From Bacteroidales bacterium (GTDB taxonomy: Bacteria; Bacteroidota; Bacteroidia; Bacteroidales; UBA3663): a DNA stretch of 57,350 bases. The notes under the pieces are model-generated. The model was not told the DNA's origin and ran no database searches. It was given only the letters and a program-made list of their open reading frames with translations. The stretch is from assembly GCA_017449065.1 (NCBI GenBank), contig JAFSKF010000005.1, positions 1-57,350 on the forward strand, written 5' to 3'. Of this stretch, positions 1 to 8,015 are shown in pieces; the stretch's first letter is position 1; each line of letters opens with the position of its first letter. The translations under genes and the position numbers were made by a program.

Positions 1-186
1 AAAAAACTTCTGCAGTTTCTCAAACTGCTTCTTCAGATTATTGTGGCTGCTTTGGCCGGTTATGGAGGATCTGTTAGTGGCGCTGATCGCTCCGCTGCTA
101 CGGACGATACTCAGGCATCTGTGGTTATGGTTGCTCATCGCTGTGACGTGCACGCTGCTGATGCAAAGCTCAAAACCCGCTGCTGA
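1..186 (+). CDS. Possible 3' end of a small hydrophobic protein (frame 1), cut by the window edge
   Basis: Frame 1 is open from the first base to a TGA at 184-186. It starts KKLLQFLKLLLQIIVAALAG, a single hydrophobic stretch loosely like the small 'smalltalk' proteins found beside N-acetylmuramoyl-L-alanine amidase and HU genes in Bacteroidales. That likeness is a recollection, not an alignment, and the tail after about residue 25 has no recognisable motif. Frame 2 is also open here, and only one of the two frames need be real. The start codon would lie outside the window. Confidence 0.25.
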   Translation, partial: KKLLQFLKLLLQIIVAALAGYGGSVSGADRSAATDDTQASVVMVAHRCDVHAADAKLKTRC

Positions 187-319
187 TGCTGATTACGAAT
201 CACCAATTACTGATTACTGCCCCTCCCTCACCCATTCCCGCGACACCTTCGAGCGACTCAGGAAGCTGATTCAGGAAGCTGCTGACAAGGGTGAAGAAAT
301 CTGGATAGAAATCGGGTGA
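41..319 (+). CDS. Small hypothetical membrane protein (frame 2)
   Basis: I do not recognise this family. A TTG start at 41 gives 92 residues and the first ATG, at 62, gives 85. The frame is open to the window edge, so the true start may lie outside. The first half is very hydrophobic (one or two membrane segments, rich in Leu and Trp). The last 30 residues are charged, roughly RDTFERLRKLIQEAADKGEE, and look like a real coding end. The middle (about 190-222) contains a GATTAC/AATTACTGATTAC tract like the intergenic repeats elsewhere in this window. It overlaps frame 1 and precedes a strong terminator. Confidence 0.4.
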   Translation: MWLLWPVMEDLLVALIAPLLRTILRHLWLWLLIAVTCTLLMQSSKPAADADYESPITDYCPSLTHSRDTFERLRKLIQEAADKGEEIWIEIG

Positions 320-382
320 CCGGCGCGAGATAAAATCGAACCATAGGTTCATTGTTGACAGGTAGTTTTTGACATCATAATA

Positions 383-417
383 AACCCCGAAAGTTTTTTT
401 GTCTAACTTTCGGGGTT
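383..417 (+). terminator. Rho-independent-type hairpin
   Basis: A perfect 13-bp stem (383-395 with 405-417, arm AACCCCGAAAGTT) encloses a 9-base T-rich loop. It follows the small ORF ending at 319 by 64 bases. No long T-run follows the stem, so termination efficiency is inferred. The rest of 320-640 holds only this hairpin and the promoter listed next. Confidence 0.65.
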
Positions 418-541
418 CACTTCAAAATTGGTACACCCTATTTATTGCTATACTCCGAAAGATATTTACTGAATTCGGAGGCATTGTCGGGAGCAATTGT
501 TAATTATGATGAACAAAATGTTTTTTCTATTTCTTTTGTTC

Positions 542-570
542 TTTGTAATCAACAAAATTATGTAACTTTG
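542..570 (+). promoter_or_regulatory. Bacteroidetes-type promoter for the exonuclease gene
   Basis: A TAACTTTG box at 563-570 matches the -7 consensus TAnnTTTG of the primary sigma factor. A TTTG at 542-545 sits 17 bases upstream as a -33 element. The transcript would start near 577, leaving a leader of about 65 nt before the ATG at 641. Confidence 0.55.
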
Positions 571-640
571 CAGCAAATTCATAGTTTAGCGTGCAACATA
601 AAGTTTAGAGCACGTGGAACAAATACAAGCATGACCCAAA

Positions 641-1132
641 ATGAAAGATTTTGCAGCAATAGATTTCGAAACAGCCAACAACGAGCGCAGCAGCGTATGC
701 AGCGTTGGTATCGTCATCGTTCGGAACGGTGAGATAGTCGATTCTTTCTACTCCCTCATCCAGCCGGAACCAAACTACTATAACTACCGGTGCAGTCAGG
801 TGCATGGGCTGTGCTGTGACGATACCGACGCAGCCCCTGTTTTCCCAGAGGTCTGGAAGCAGATAGAACCTTTGATTGATGGCCTTCCCTTGGTGGCACA
901 CAACAAGCCCTTCGATGAGGGCTGCCTGAAAGCCGTGTTCCGTGTCTATCAGATGGATTATCCCGACTATGAGTTCTACGACACACTTTGTGCCTCACGG
1001 CGCAAGTTCCGCAACTTGCCGAACCATCAGCTTCACACCGTTGCAGCCGTCTGCGGCTACCGGCTGGAGAACCACCACCATGCCCTGGCCGATGCTGAAG
1101 CCTGTGCGTGGATTGCAAGAGAAATTCTTTGA
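641..1132 (+). CDS. DnaQ-like 3'-5' exonuclease (DEDDh family)
   Basis: The 163-residue protein is a single exonuclease domain. The metal-binding signature is visible: DFE near residue 9, the HNKPFD segment near residue 88, and the closing HHALADAE block near residue 149 that supplies the DEDDh His and Asp. It would remove 3' nucleotides from DNA or RNA with two metal ions. The protein is soluble, without a signal peptide and without polymerase or helicase domains, so it is a free-standing relative of polymerase III epsilon rather than the replisome subunit itself. The ATG at 641 follows a clear promoter. It lies 62 bases upstream of the DUF262 gene; whether the two act together is unknown. 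Confidence 0.9.
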   Translation: MKDFAAIDFETANNERSSVCSVGIVIVRNGEIVDSFYSLIQPEPNYYNYRCSQVHGLCCDDTDAAPVFPEVWKQIEPLIDGLPLVAHNKPFDEGCLKAVFRVYQMDYPDYEFYDTLCASRRKFRNLPNHQLHTVAAVCGYRLENHHHALADAEACAWIAREIL

Positions 1133-1194
1133 ATCAAAAGAAACATTAATAATGTTTTAAAATAAGGTGTGCTGAAAAGAGACCTTCACTCGTC

Positions 1195-3618
1195 ATGGTA
1201 CTATTGAAGGGAGAATCAAAACAATTAGAAACCATGAATAATTTATCATACAAACTAAAAGAGATTGCATCCTGGACTTCAGAGCAATCAGATGTTCAGA
1301 TACCAGCACTACAGCGTGGCCTTGTTTGGAAACCTCGTCAGGTGGAACTTCTATGGGACTCCATTCTCCGTGGTTTCCCAATAGGTTCTTTCATGCTGTC
1401 AGATATTGTCCAAAAAGATGGCTTTGGGAAATATTACCTTATGGACGGACAGCAACGATATAATGCTATCAGTATCGGGTTTAATACAGTTAAAGACGCA
1501 AGAGCCGTACTGTGGATTGATTTGTTACCGCCCTCCTCAAAAAATTCTACTCGCACATTCTGGATTAAAGCGACTACAACACCTCACCCTTGGGGATTTA
1601 AGAATGACGACGAGGCCAATCGCTTAAACACTTCAGAAAAGAGGAAAGCCTTAGACGAGTTTAATCTTAAAGGGAATATATATAACAACCATTTTTCTTT
1701 GAAAGAGACATGGCCTGTAGAAGCAAACCTTCCCATTCCGTTGTTTTGTCTGCTTGAAGCATCAGAAAAAACTACTGACGCGGAATCTTTTGTCAATGAG
1801 GTCCTTACGATTTTTAATGCTACAGAATTCTCTTACCGTTTGATTTTTAATGATAAAATCAAACATTCCAATGACGCTTTGACTTATCTTCGTAAAATAT
1901 TGTTTCCTGCATTCAACGCATTGAAAGATTATATGATAACCTGTAACCATCTACCCAAAGAGGTAATGGAAACAGAAACTACAGAGGATGCAACGTCACA
2001 GACTACCTTGGAAATCCTATTCACCCGTCTGAACACGGGTGGTACGGCAATTTCAAGAGATGATTTGAACTATTCTGCAATCAAAGCATACTGGCCATCC
2101 ATAAAGGATGAAAACGATCGTTTGGCAGAAAAATATATGAGCCCTTCTAAGCTCGTAATGTTAGCATTCCGCCTTGCCTTGACAACAGATGATGACAAGA
2201 ACTTTAAGAGCGATATGACCATCAAACAAATCCGAAGTGCAGCAAAGAAGATGGAAGAAAGAGAAAAAATCGAAAACCTGTATGATGAGAATCATTTAGG
2301 ATACATTCTGGAAAAGGTTGACGAGTGGTTGGGCACAAAAGATGATGGCGATTTGCGCACACCAAATATCCTGCGTACCATTATTGCCCAAAATTCCCCA
2401 GACATATATTTACTTTTAATGTTTTTGGCACGAAAGGACATGCAGTCGCCCATTAATCTGTCAAACTACGAGATAAGGGCTCTTGCTTTTCTTCTCCATT
2501 GGTTTGGTAATGACAAAAAACTTTGTGTCCAGGAAATGTTCCATCGATGCAAGAATGGTATTAATTTGTCAAATGTCTTAAAGGGCATTTCAAGGCTGAT
2601 GCATGATTGTCACTTACTGCATGTCTATACACCTGAAGAAGTCAAGACTTTGTTCTATATAGGGGATTCCAAAGGTTGGAGAGTATGGAACAGTCTGCCA
2701 GCTCCGGCAATGCATTTCTTCAATCGGACTTTCTGGTATGGAACAGCAGAAGCCAAACAGATGCTGCTATATGCAGAGAGACAATATTTAAACACGCACT
2801 TCCGCAATTATGATCCGGCAAGGGCAGATATGTGGGCAGAAGAAAACAGACCGTGGGATTTTGACCATATTCTCCCACAGGAATGGATTAGCAACAAGCG
2901 GGGGGATTATCGAGACTATGACAAGGACTGGCTTTGGAGTATCGGTAATATGGCTGCAATCTCCTTCGAGGCGAATCGCAGCAAAAGCAATGCAAGCCAA
3001 TATACTGAATATCAGAATAACAAAGAGACGCTTTGTTATTTACCAGAAATAGAATCGCTCAACCCCGACATAACAAAAAATAAAGAACCCAGCGTTCAAT
3101 TTGCAAAACTTACATACGCACGATATTGTATGATTTATGCAGCGACGTATAGTGTAATCCATCCTGTAGTGGATCAATGCGTATTGTCTGATACCTTGCA
3201 GAAGAGAAAGAATCTTATTTTGTCTATCATGGAGTCTTTGCCGGATGCGAAACCTCACTTTGCGGCTGACGATGGAAATGACCATTGGATAGAGCGGGAA
3301 CAGGACTGGGCAAGAGAATGGATAGGTGTCGGCATAGTTATGGGAGAATTCATGGTGTGTTACGAATGGCATGGGACAATAGATAATGGACTCGTAAGAT
3401 ATGCGGAAATAGGTATTCGCAAAGCACCTGGAACTCATGTTACACGTGAGAACCAAAAACTCTTCAGTGGCGAAAATGCAGATTATATGGAGCTAAACGA
3501 CTGGTGGTACGAGTGGAAGTTCGACTACCAAAGTCTCGAAGCTAACATCATTATAGAGGAAATGAAACATTATATGAATACCCTCAACAGTAAGCTAAGT
3601 TGTAAAACAATCACATAG
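1195..3618 (+). CDS. DUF262/DUF1524 protein, GmrSD-like probable antiphage nuclease
   Basis: The 807-residue protein has an N-terminal DUF262 (ParB-like) domain with IPALQRGLVWKPRQVELLW near residue 37 and the nucleotide-binding DGQQR motif at 84-88. Around residue 555-600 it has the DUF1524 HNH-type signature, DFDHILPQ followed by WSIGNMA and a closing NRSKSN. This pairing is that of the type IV restriction enzyme GmrSD and of SspE, which use nucleotide hydrolysis in DUF262 to control DNA cleavage. The last 160 or so residues form a further alpha/beta domain I cannot name. A second start, ATG at 1234, is 13 codons in and aligns better with the conserved beginning. No methylase or dnd/ssp genes are adjacent, so defence by modified-DNA recognition is inference. 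Confidence 0.85.
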   Translation: MVLLKGESKQLETMNNLSYKLKEIASWTSEQSDVQIPALQRGLVWKPRQVELLWDSILRGFPIGSFMLSDIVQKDGFGKYYLMDGQQRYNAISIGFNTVKDARAVLWIDLLPPSSKNSTRTFWIKATTTPHPWGFKNDDEANRLNTSEKRKALDEFNLKGNIYNNHFSLKETWPVEANLPIPLFCLLEASEKTTDAESFVNEVLTIFNATEFSYRLIFNDKIKHSNDALTYLRKILFPAFNALKDYMITCNHLPKEVMETETTEDATSQTTLEILFTRLNTGGTAISRDDLNYSAIKAYWPSIKDENDRLAEKYMSPSKLVMLAFRLALTTDDDKNFKSDMTIKQIRSAAKKMEEREKIENLYDENHLGYILEKVDEWLGTKDDGDLRTPNILRTIIAQNSPDIYLLLMFLARKDMQSPINLSNYEIRALAFLLHWFGNDKKLCVQEMFHRCKNGINLSNVLKGISRLMHDCHLLHVYTPEEVKTLFYIGDSKGWRVWNSLPAPAMHFFNRTFWYGTAEAKQMLLYAERQYLNTHFRNYDPARADMWAEENRPWDFDHILPQEWISNKRGDYRDYDKDWLWSIGNMAAISFEANRSKSNASQYTEYQNNKETLCYLPEIESLNPDITKNKEPSVQFAKLTYARYCMIYAATYSVIHPVVDQCVLSDTLQKRKNLILSIMESLPDAKPHFAADDGNDHWIEREQDWAREWIGVGIVMGEFMVCYEWHGTIDNGLVRYAEIGIRKAPGTHVTRENQKLFSGENADYMELNDWWYEWKFDYQSLEANIIIEEMKHYMNTLNSKLSCKTIT

Positions 3619-3710
3619 TTTTTATAGCACTAACATATTAGGATTAGGTTTCCCGTTAAGCCAGGTAAAGAAATTTGCAGAAATAAATATCGCGCAATTG
3701 TTTTATAGGC

Positions 3711-3749
3711 ATCGCACAAATTTTTCATAGGCATACGTTATTGTGCGAT
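3711..3749. repeat. Short inverted repeat in the gap between convergent genes
   Basis: ATCGCACAA at 3711-3719 is matched by TTGTGCGAT at 3741-3749, a perfect 9-bp inverted repeat around a 21-base loop. It lies between the convergent DUF262 and GH30 genes, so a bidirectional terminator is possible, but neither strand carries a T-run. The motif TATAGGCAT/CATAGGCAT occurs twice nearby. Confidence 0.35.
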
Positions 3750-3764
3750 AAAAAGCCCAGGGAA

Positions 3765-5828
3765 TTACCGCTCTATACGGATCTTGGAGCCGTCGGAACG
3801 GAAGTAGATGCCTCCGCGCTGAAGACCGGATGCGGACACGCGGCGACCCAGAATATCGTAATACGTTTCAGAGACGTTGCTTGGAGCATCGGAAGAGATT
3901 GTCACCTCATTGATGCCATCGGCAACATCGGCCTGGTTGATCGTAATACCTCCCACCAAAGCCATACAGCTGCCGTTAACGGCATTATCGGCATAATAGG
4001 TAACACGGAAATTCAACTCGTAGTTGCCGGCATCAGCAATGGTGAAATCGAGTGTATCGGCAACCGCATCGAAATTATCGCGACCTGAGCCCCAAGTGCT
4101 GTTCACATTGGCCGTAGCAGCCACACCACTATGACTGGCAATCGAAGCGGTGCTTCCTGCCTTGGTGATGAAAGTATAGAGTTTCTGCGGCCCATTGTAG
4201 CCGATAGCATGCCAGATCATCCGATAGTTGCCCGGCTCCAGACGGAGGCGATAGTTGTTCTGACTGCCATAGTTGGCCTGGCCCACCTTTCCTGAAGAAC
4301 CATGCAGCAGGATACCGGCCGGAATCGGACTTTCCGGAGAATAAGGCATCAGACGGGTTTGCGAACTGTTCCAGAAACTGTTACCGCTGTTGGCTGTACG
4401 CACATTTCCATTGACAGTAACCTTCCAGCCGTTGGGATGCACACACTGTCCGTTGTAGTTCTGCAAACTGTCGGCCCATAGGGGTTGAGGAACTGCCTCT
4501 TGCGCCTCCGTGCGTTCTCCGCTCTTCACCAAGAGGTAGGTGCAGACACTCTTAGGCGGACAGGCAATCATAGGCTCGCTACTTTCGGTGAACGAAACAG
4601 CGGTCTGCACCAGATTGCCGCTGGAATAGGTTCGGATGCGTCGTCCGCCTTTGCTCAAGAACGGCAACGAATAATTGACATCGATGCTCGAAGAGGTAGG
4701 ATTCAGCACCATCACCACACAGGTGTCGCCACTTTCCGACAAATAGGCTGAAGCCGTCAGGCCCGAATAGGCAGGGTCGGTCAGCACCGTATGCAAACGA
4801 GTGGTACCGGTCACATATTTGGCAAAATGAGCCATCACGTAACCGCGCTTGGTAATAGCATCGTTGGTAGTGCCGTTGGTTCCGTCGCCAATCAGGCCAT
4901 ACGAAGACTTCAAAGCATAATGAACCCATGCATTGAAGTTCGCCAGCATGGAAGTATTGATGACACGTCCGAAGTAGATAGCATCGTCCCAATTGTAAAT
5001 ATGAGTGCTCTCGTAGCCCATATCCTCAGCATTGATCAGATACTCGGTCATCCATTTTTCCTTACCCTTTTCTCGGATCAGCGGATAATCGAAGTTGCCG
5101 CTGCCGTAGATGTGTCCGGCCACAATCGCCAAGCCCTGCATAGCAGAAGCACTATTGAGGATAGAATCGGTACGATCGCGCTGGAAGCCCAGATATTCGG
5201 GACCGATGAGCGGACGGTTGACCTTCGAAGCATAATTACTATAGAACTTGATGAAAGAGGTAGCCGGCCAGACGCAGCCTTCATAATCGGGCTCCCAGTC
5301 GGGTTCGTTCTGCAAGGAGATGTAATCGACATCTGTGCCGTTCCGCTCACATCGGCCGATGAAGCAGTTCAGATAGTCGGCATAGTCGGCGAAACACGAC
5401 TCCAGTATATGACCCTTGGTGTTCTGTCCGTTGGAAGTGAACTTTCCCGGAGGAGTCCAGGCAGACGCAAAACTCAGATGCTTGCGTCCGCTGGCTTCCG
5501 TAGCATTGCGCGCCACTTTCATGCGATTGACGGTAGGCGCCCAGTTATCTGCTCCCCACGAAGCGACACTATCGGGAGAAATACGGGCACGCAGGATGGT
5601 CAGACCCAGCGTCTTGTTGGTATTGTCGCAACCGAACAACGCTTTGGTATCGTCGTCGGTCAGATTATCGCCCCAAGTGGCAGCGAACGCAAAACCGCCG
5701 AAACCGGTTACTGTCTGATGCTTCCAGGTTCCATCGATGTGAAGACTGACCGCAGAAGAGGCGGCCCAAACCGGTGCGGCAGACATAGCAGCCAATACGG
5801 TCGCCGTGAGAAACAGATTCTTTTTCAT
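3765..5828 (-). CDS. Secreted GH30 family xylanase with C-terminal beta module and sorting tail
   Basis: The 687-residue enzyme starts with a signal peptide (cleavage near residue 22). The GH30 catalytic barrel and side beta domain span about 28-435: the acid/base is Glu175 in LQNEPDW and the nucleophile Glu262 in KWMTEYL. In this locus, with two alpha-glucuronidases, a glucuronoxylan-directed endo-xylanase (GH30_8-like) is the best guess, but other GH30 activities are not excluded. Residues about 465-632 form a beta-rich module that resembles two modules in the 1284-residue protein at 24511. The end, YDILGRRV then GGIYFRSDGSKI, is a Bacteroidetes C-terminal sorting-type tail, suggesting type IX secretion to the surface. 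It follows the GH43 gene by 8 bases and shares its transcript. Confidence 0.88.
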   Translation of the reverse strand: MKKNLFLTATVLAAMSAAPVWAASSAVSLHIDGTWKHQTVTGFGGFAFAATWGDNLTDDDTKALFGCDNTNKTLGLTILRARISPDSVASWGADNWAPTVNRMKVARNATEASGRKHLSFASAWTPPGKFTSNGQNTKGHILESCFADYADYLNCFIGRCERNGTDVDYISLQNEPDWEPDYEGCVWPATSFIKFYSNYASKVNRPLIGPEYLGFQRDRTDSILNSASAMQGLAIVAGHIYGSGNFDYPLIREKGKEKWMTEYLINAEDMGYESTHIYNWDDAIYFGRVINTSMLANFNAWVHYALKSSYGLIGDGTNGTTNDAITKRGYVMAHFAKYVTGTTRLHTVLTDPAYSGLTASAYLSESGDTCVVMVLNPTSSSIDVNYSLPFLSKGGRRIRTYSSGNLVQTAVSFTESSEPMIACPPKSVCTYLLVKSGERTEAQEAVPQPLWADSLQNYNGQCVHPNGWKVTVNGNVRTANSGNSFWNSSQTRLMPYSPESPIPAGILLHGSSGKVGQANYGSQNNYRLRLEPGNYRMIWHAIGYNGPQKLYTFITKAGSTASIASHSGVAATANVNSTWGSGRDNFDAVADTLDFTIADAGNYELNFRVTYYADNAVNGSCMALVGGITINQADVADGINEVTISSDAPSNVSETYYDILGRRVSASGLQRGGIYFRSDGSKIRIER

Positions 5829-5836
5829 ATATAATG

Positions 5837-7678
5837 CTATTCTTTAATGGCACACAATCCGACAACGCTTCCGGTAAATCCGCCGGAATAGTTGGTGGTA
5901 AGGATATCGGCATTCTGCACTTCGCCCAACGTCTGGAAAGTATGGGCACCGTCGAACGAATAGCTGAATGTTACCGTATGCTGGTCAACTTCTGCACGAA
6001 GATCCAAAGGCTTGTAGTTGTCGGAAGAAGAGATAGTCTGGGCAGCAACCATCACATCGGCTGCCTCTTTGTCGGTACGGATCAGCACAACTTCCACCAG
6101 ACCCTCAGCATTCATGCGCTTACCTATCCTATAATGAGCGCGCTCGCTCTGGAACAAAGTCATACCGCCAAAGACGCCTGTCTCCTGCGGAGTGAAGCGC
6201 ATACGGGCCTGTGCGGTATAGGTGCTGTGCTTCACCCATCGGCAAAGCAGAGAAGGCTGACCCTGCTCGCTCAGTTTCTCCGACTGAGGATCCAATTGCA
6301 GGCTGCCGTCAACCAGATTGCACCACTTGGCCAAACCGCCCTCCACCTGCTGGTCAGGATGCGGAGTGCGCAGCGTGAACCAAAGCGGATACAGTTCATT
6401 ACCCTCGAAGGAGTCGGTATAGGAACCATTGCCGGTCAGGAGATTGCGTGAGTCTGATTTGCTGCCGATACGATTGGCAGCATTTGCAGTATCTTTCTCG
6501 CCGGCGCGCATCTGCCATTTGCTCTTCTGGCACACGGTAGGAATGATGGAATCGGGATGCAGGATGAGCGGCTGAATGCCGTTGTTGACACGATCGCGAA
6601 TCCAAGTGGTTGGCAACAGGAAGGTGCTGCGTCCGGTGTTATACAACTGGTCGCCATCATAGGTGGTGCAAGCCAGGAAGACGCTCCACCATTCGTTATC
6701 CTCGATGGCAGGTTCGTCGCTCACATTGACCAGATCGGCATGTCCGGCACAAGTGATCGGATTCGGACGATCGTGCGGCTGGGTGCGCTGTGTCAGGATC
6801 GGATTCTGCTGGCTGGGCGTGAACTTGCCCAAAGCCTTGTTGCCTGCCAGAACAACCTCCGAATGCCAATCGCCGGTTCCGCCCTCAGCATCCATCAGAT
6901 AATACTGATTATAGTTACGTCCGAAGAAAGTCTGGTTGAAATGATAAAGATGCGGGCCTTCAATCCAGATCGGTTTCTCGGCTGGACGGATGCCCTTATC
7001 GATCAGCACGACAGGATCGCCGCACACCTTTTCGGTCTTCAGGTCGAACTCTCGTCCCCAAATGGCACGATGTCCGCTGTACTCTGCCGGATAGGCCGGC
7101 TCGTCGTTGTTGACAATATAGCACTTGCCGTCTGAATCGAACAGCATCGAGGGATCGATACCACGAACTTCGGGCACACGAATCGGATCGCTCCAGCCCT
7201 CATAAGGATTCTGCGACTTGAAAATCACGTTGCCGCCTCCAGTCACGATAGTGACAATCAGATAGAACGTGTTGTTCGCCTCACAATATTTCATATCGGG
7301 CGCGAAGACACCGCCGGAAATACGGTCGCCGGTCTTAAACAACGCCTGCGACGGACGCGTAATGACATATCCGCAGAAATCCCAGTCAACGAGATCCTTG
7401 CTGTGCCAAACCGGAATACCCGGCCAATAGACAAACGAGCTGTTAGCCATATAGAAATCATCGCCCTTGCGGCAGATAGTCGGATCGGGATTGGTACCTG
7501 AAATGATCGGGTTCAGGTATTGGGTTTCCGCATCGAAAGGCTGATTATACCTGGCATCATTGCCGGAATAGGAGAATGACTCAAACTGTGGCTTGGGATA
7601 TTCTACTTTCTCACCGCCGCAAGCAGTAAGCATAGAAGCCACAGCAACCATAACTGTAAGGTAATTGAAATGTTTCAT
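5837..7678 (-). CDS. GH43 family lipoprotein, probable beta-xylosidase or arabinofuranosidase
   Basis: I chose the ATG at 7678, not the upstream frame to 7717, because it gives a clean lipoprotein signal peptide ending in LTAC (Cys20). The 613-residue protein has a five-bladed propeller at about 55-370. The three GH43 acids are visible: Asp65 in TNPDP, Asp175 in GIDPS and the acid Glu240 in WIEGPH. A C-terminal beta-sandwich (about 425-613) is typical of GH43 xylosidases. It would trim xylo-oligosaccharides, probably at the periplasm or outer membrane. It is the first gene of the leftward operon with GH30, read from its own promoter next to the shared 21-bp-spaced repeats. Confidence 0.9.
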   Translation of the reverse strand: MKHFNYLTVMVAVASMLTACGGEKVEYPKPQFESFSYSGNDARYNQPFDAETQYLNPIISGTNPDPTICRKGDDFYMANSSFVYWPGIPVWHSKDLVDWDFCGYVITRPSQALFKTGDRISGGVFAPDMKYCEANNTFYLIVTIVTGGGNVIFKSQNPYEGWSDPIRVPEVRGIDPSMLFDSDGKCYIVNNDEPAYPAEYSGHRAIWGREFDLKTEKVCGDPVVLIDKGIRPAEKPIWIEGPHLYHFNQTFFGRNYNQYYLMDAEGGTGDWHSEVVLAGNKALGKFTPSQQNPILTQRTQPHDRPNPITCAGHADLVNVSDEPAIEDNEWWSVFLACTTYDGDQLYNTGRSTFLLPTTWIRDRVNNGIQPLILHPDSIIPTVCQKSKWQMRAGEKDTANAANRIGSKSDSRNLLTGNGSYTDSFEGNELYPLWFTLRTPHPDQQVEGGLAKWCNLVDGSLQLDPQSEKLSEQGQPSLLCRWVKHSTYTAQARMRFTPQETGVFGGMTLFQSERAHYRIGKRMNAEGLVEVVLIRTDKEAADVMVAAQTISSSDNYKPLDLRAEVDQHTVTFSYSFDGAHTFQTLGEVQNADILTTNYSGGFTGSVVGLCAIKE

Positions 7679-7714
7679 AACGTTGTTTGTGTTTACTGTA
7701 TCATTTTTCCGCCG

Positions 7715-7745
7715 CAAAGATAAAAATAATAATGTACGTGCGCAA
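7715..7745 (-). promoter_or_regulatory. Promoter of the leftward GH43-GH30 operon
   Basis: On the minus strand TATCTTTG occupies 7722-7715 and a TTG at 7745-7743 lies 20 bases upstream as the -33 element. The transcript would start about 7 bases past the box and have a leader of roughly 30 nt. Confidence 0.65.
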
Positions 7746-7749
7746 TGTT

Positions 7750-7780
7750 TTGTTACAGATTCGATACATCTTGTTACAAA
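7750..7780. promoter_or_regulatory. Putative operator pair with 21-bp spacing (GH43 side)
   Basis: TTGTTACAG (7750-7758) and TTGTTACAA (7771-7779) are two near-palindromic sites whose centres are exactly 21 bp, two helical turns, apart. The first abuts the -33 region of the leftward promoter; its centre is 32 bp from the -7 box. The same motif and spacing recur at 7900-7930 and 24362-24413. Confidence 0.6.
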
Positions 7781-7899
7781 ATTAAAAATATATTCTCATT
7801 TTTATCTTCCGAACCTCTAAAAAGCCGCTTGCAGAGCCAGATAGCGGCGAAAGACAAATTTTATAACATTTTAGCACCATCCTCGTTGTATTTGGTCTT

Positions 7900-7930
7900 A
7901 TGTTTCAAAAATGAAACGAATTGTTTCTTT
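7900..7930. promoter_or_regulatory. Putative operator pair with 21-bp spacing (FAS1/SusCD side)
   Basis: ATGTTTCAA (7900-7908) and TTGTTTCTT (7921-7929) repeat at 21 bp. The second copy is the weakest match. Its TGTTTC starts 37 bp before the TAACTTTG box at 7959, the same distance as at 24405 to 24442. The first copy also sits in a local palindrome, GTTTCA-AAAA-TGAAAC. The rest of the 7679-8015 gap is AT-rich with no gene. Confidence 0.55.
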
Positions 7931-7958
7931 TTTTAAGGTATAATATAATTTAAACGCG

Positions 7959-7966
7959 TAACTTTG
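7959..7966 (+). promoter_or_regulatory. -7 box of the FAS1/SusCD operon promoter
   Basis: TAACTTTG matches TAnnTTTG perfectly and lies 49 bases before the ATG at 8016. The -33 region (about 7931-7938) is only T-rich and not canonical, which fits a promoter needing an activator bound at the adjacent repeats. Confidence 0.65.
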
Positions 7967-8015
7967 CGGCAGATTTTCAAACGAGTACTGAAAACAAAAT
8001 TCAAAATACCAACAA

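Noticed and set aside
445..732. A 95-codon frame upstream of the exonuclease
   Set aside because: It spans the exonuclease promoter and overlaps its start in another frame; composition is low-complexity.
4791..5834. A 347-codon plus-strand open frame opposite GH30
   Set aside because: It lies entirely antisense to a clear GH30 gene, matches no family, and is explained by the codon bias of the real gene leaving the opposite frame free of stops.
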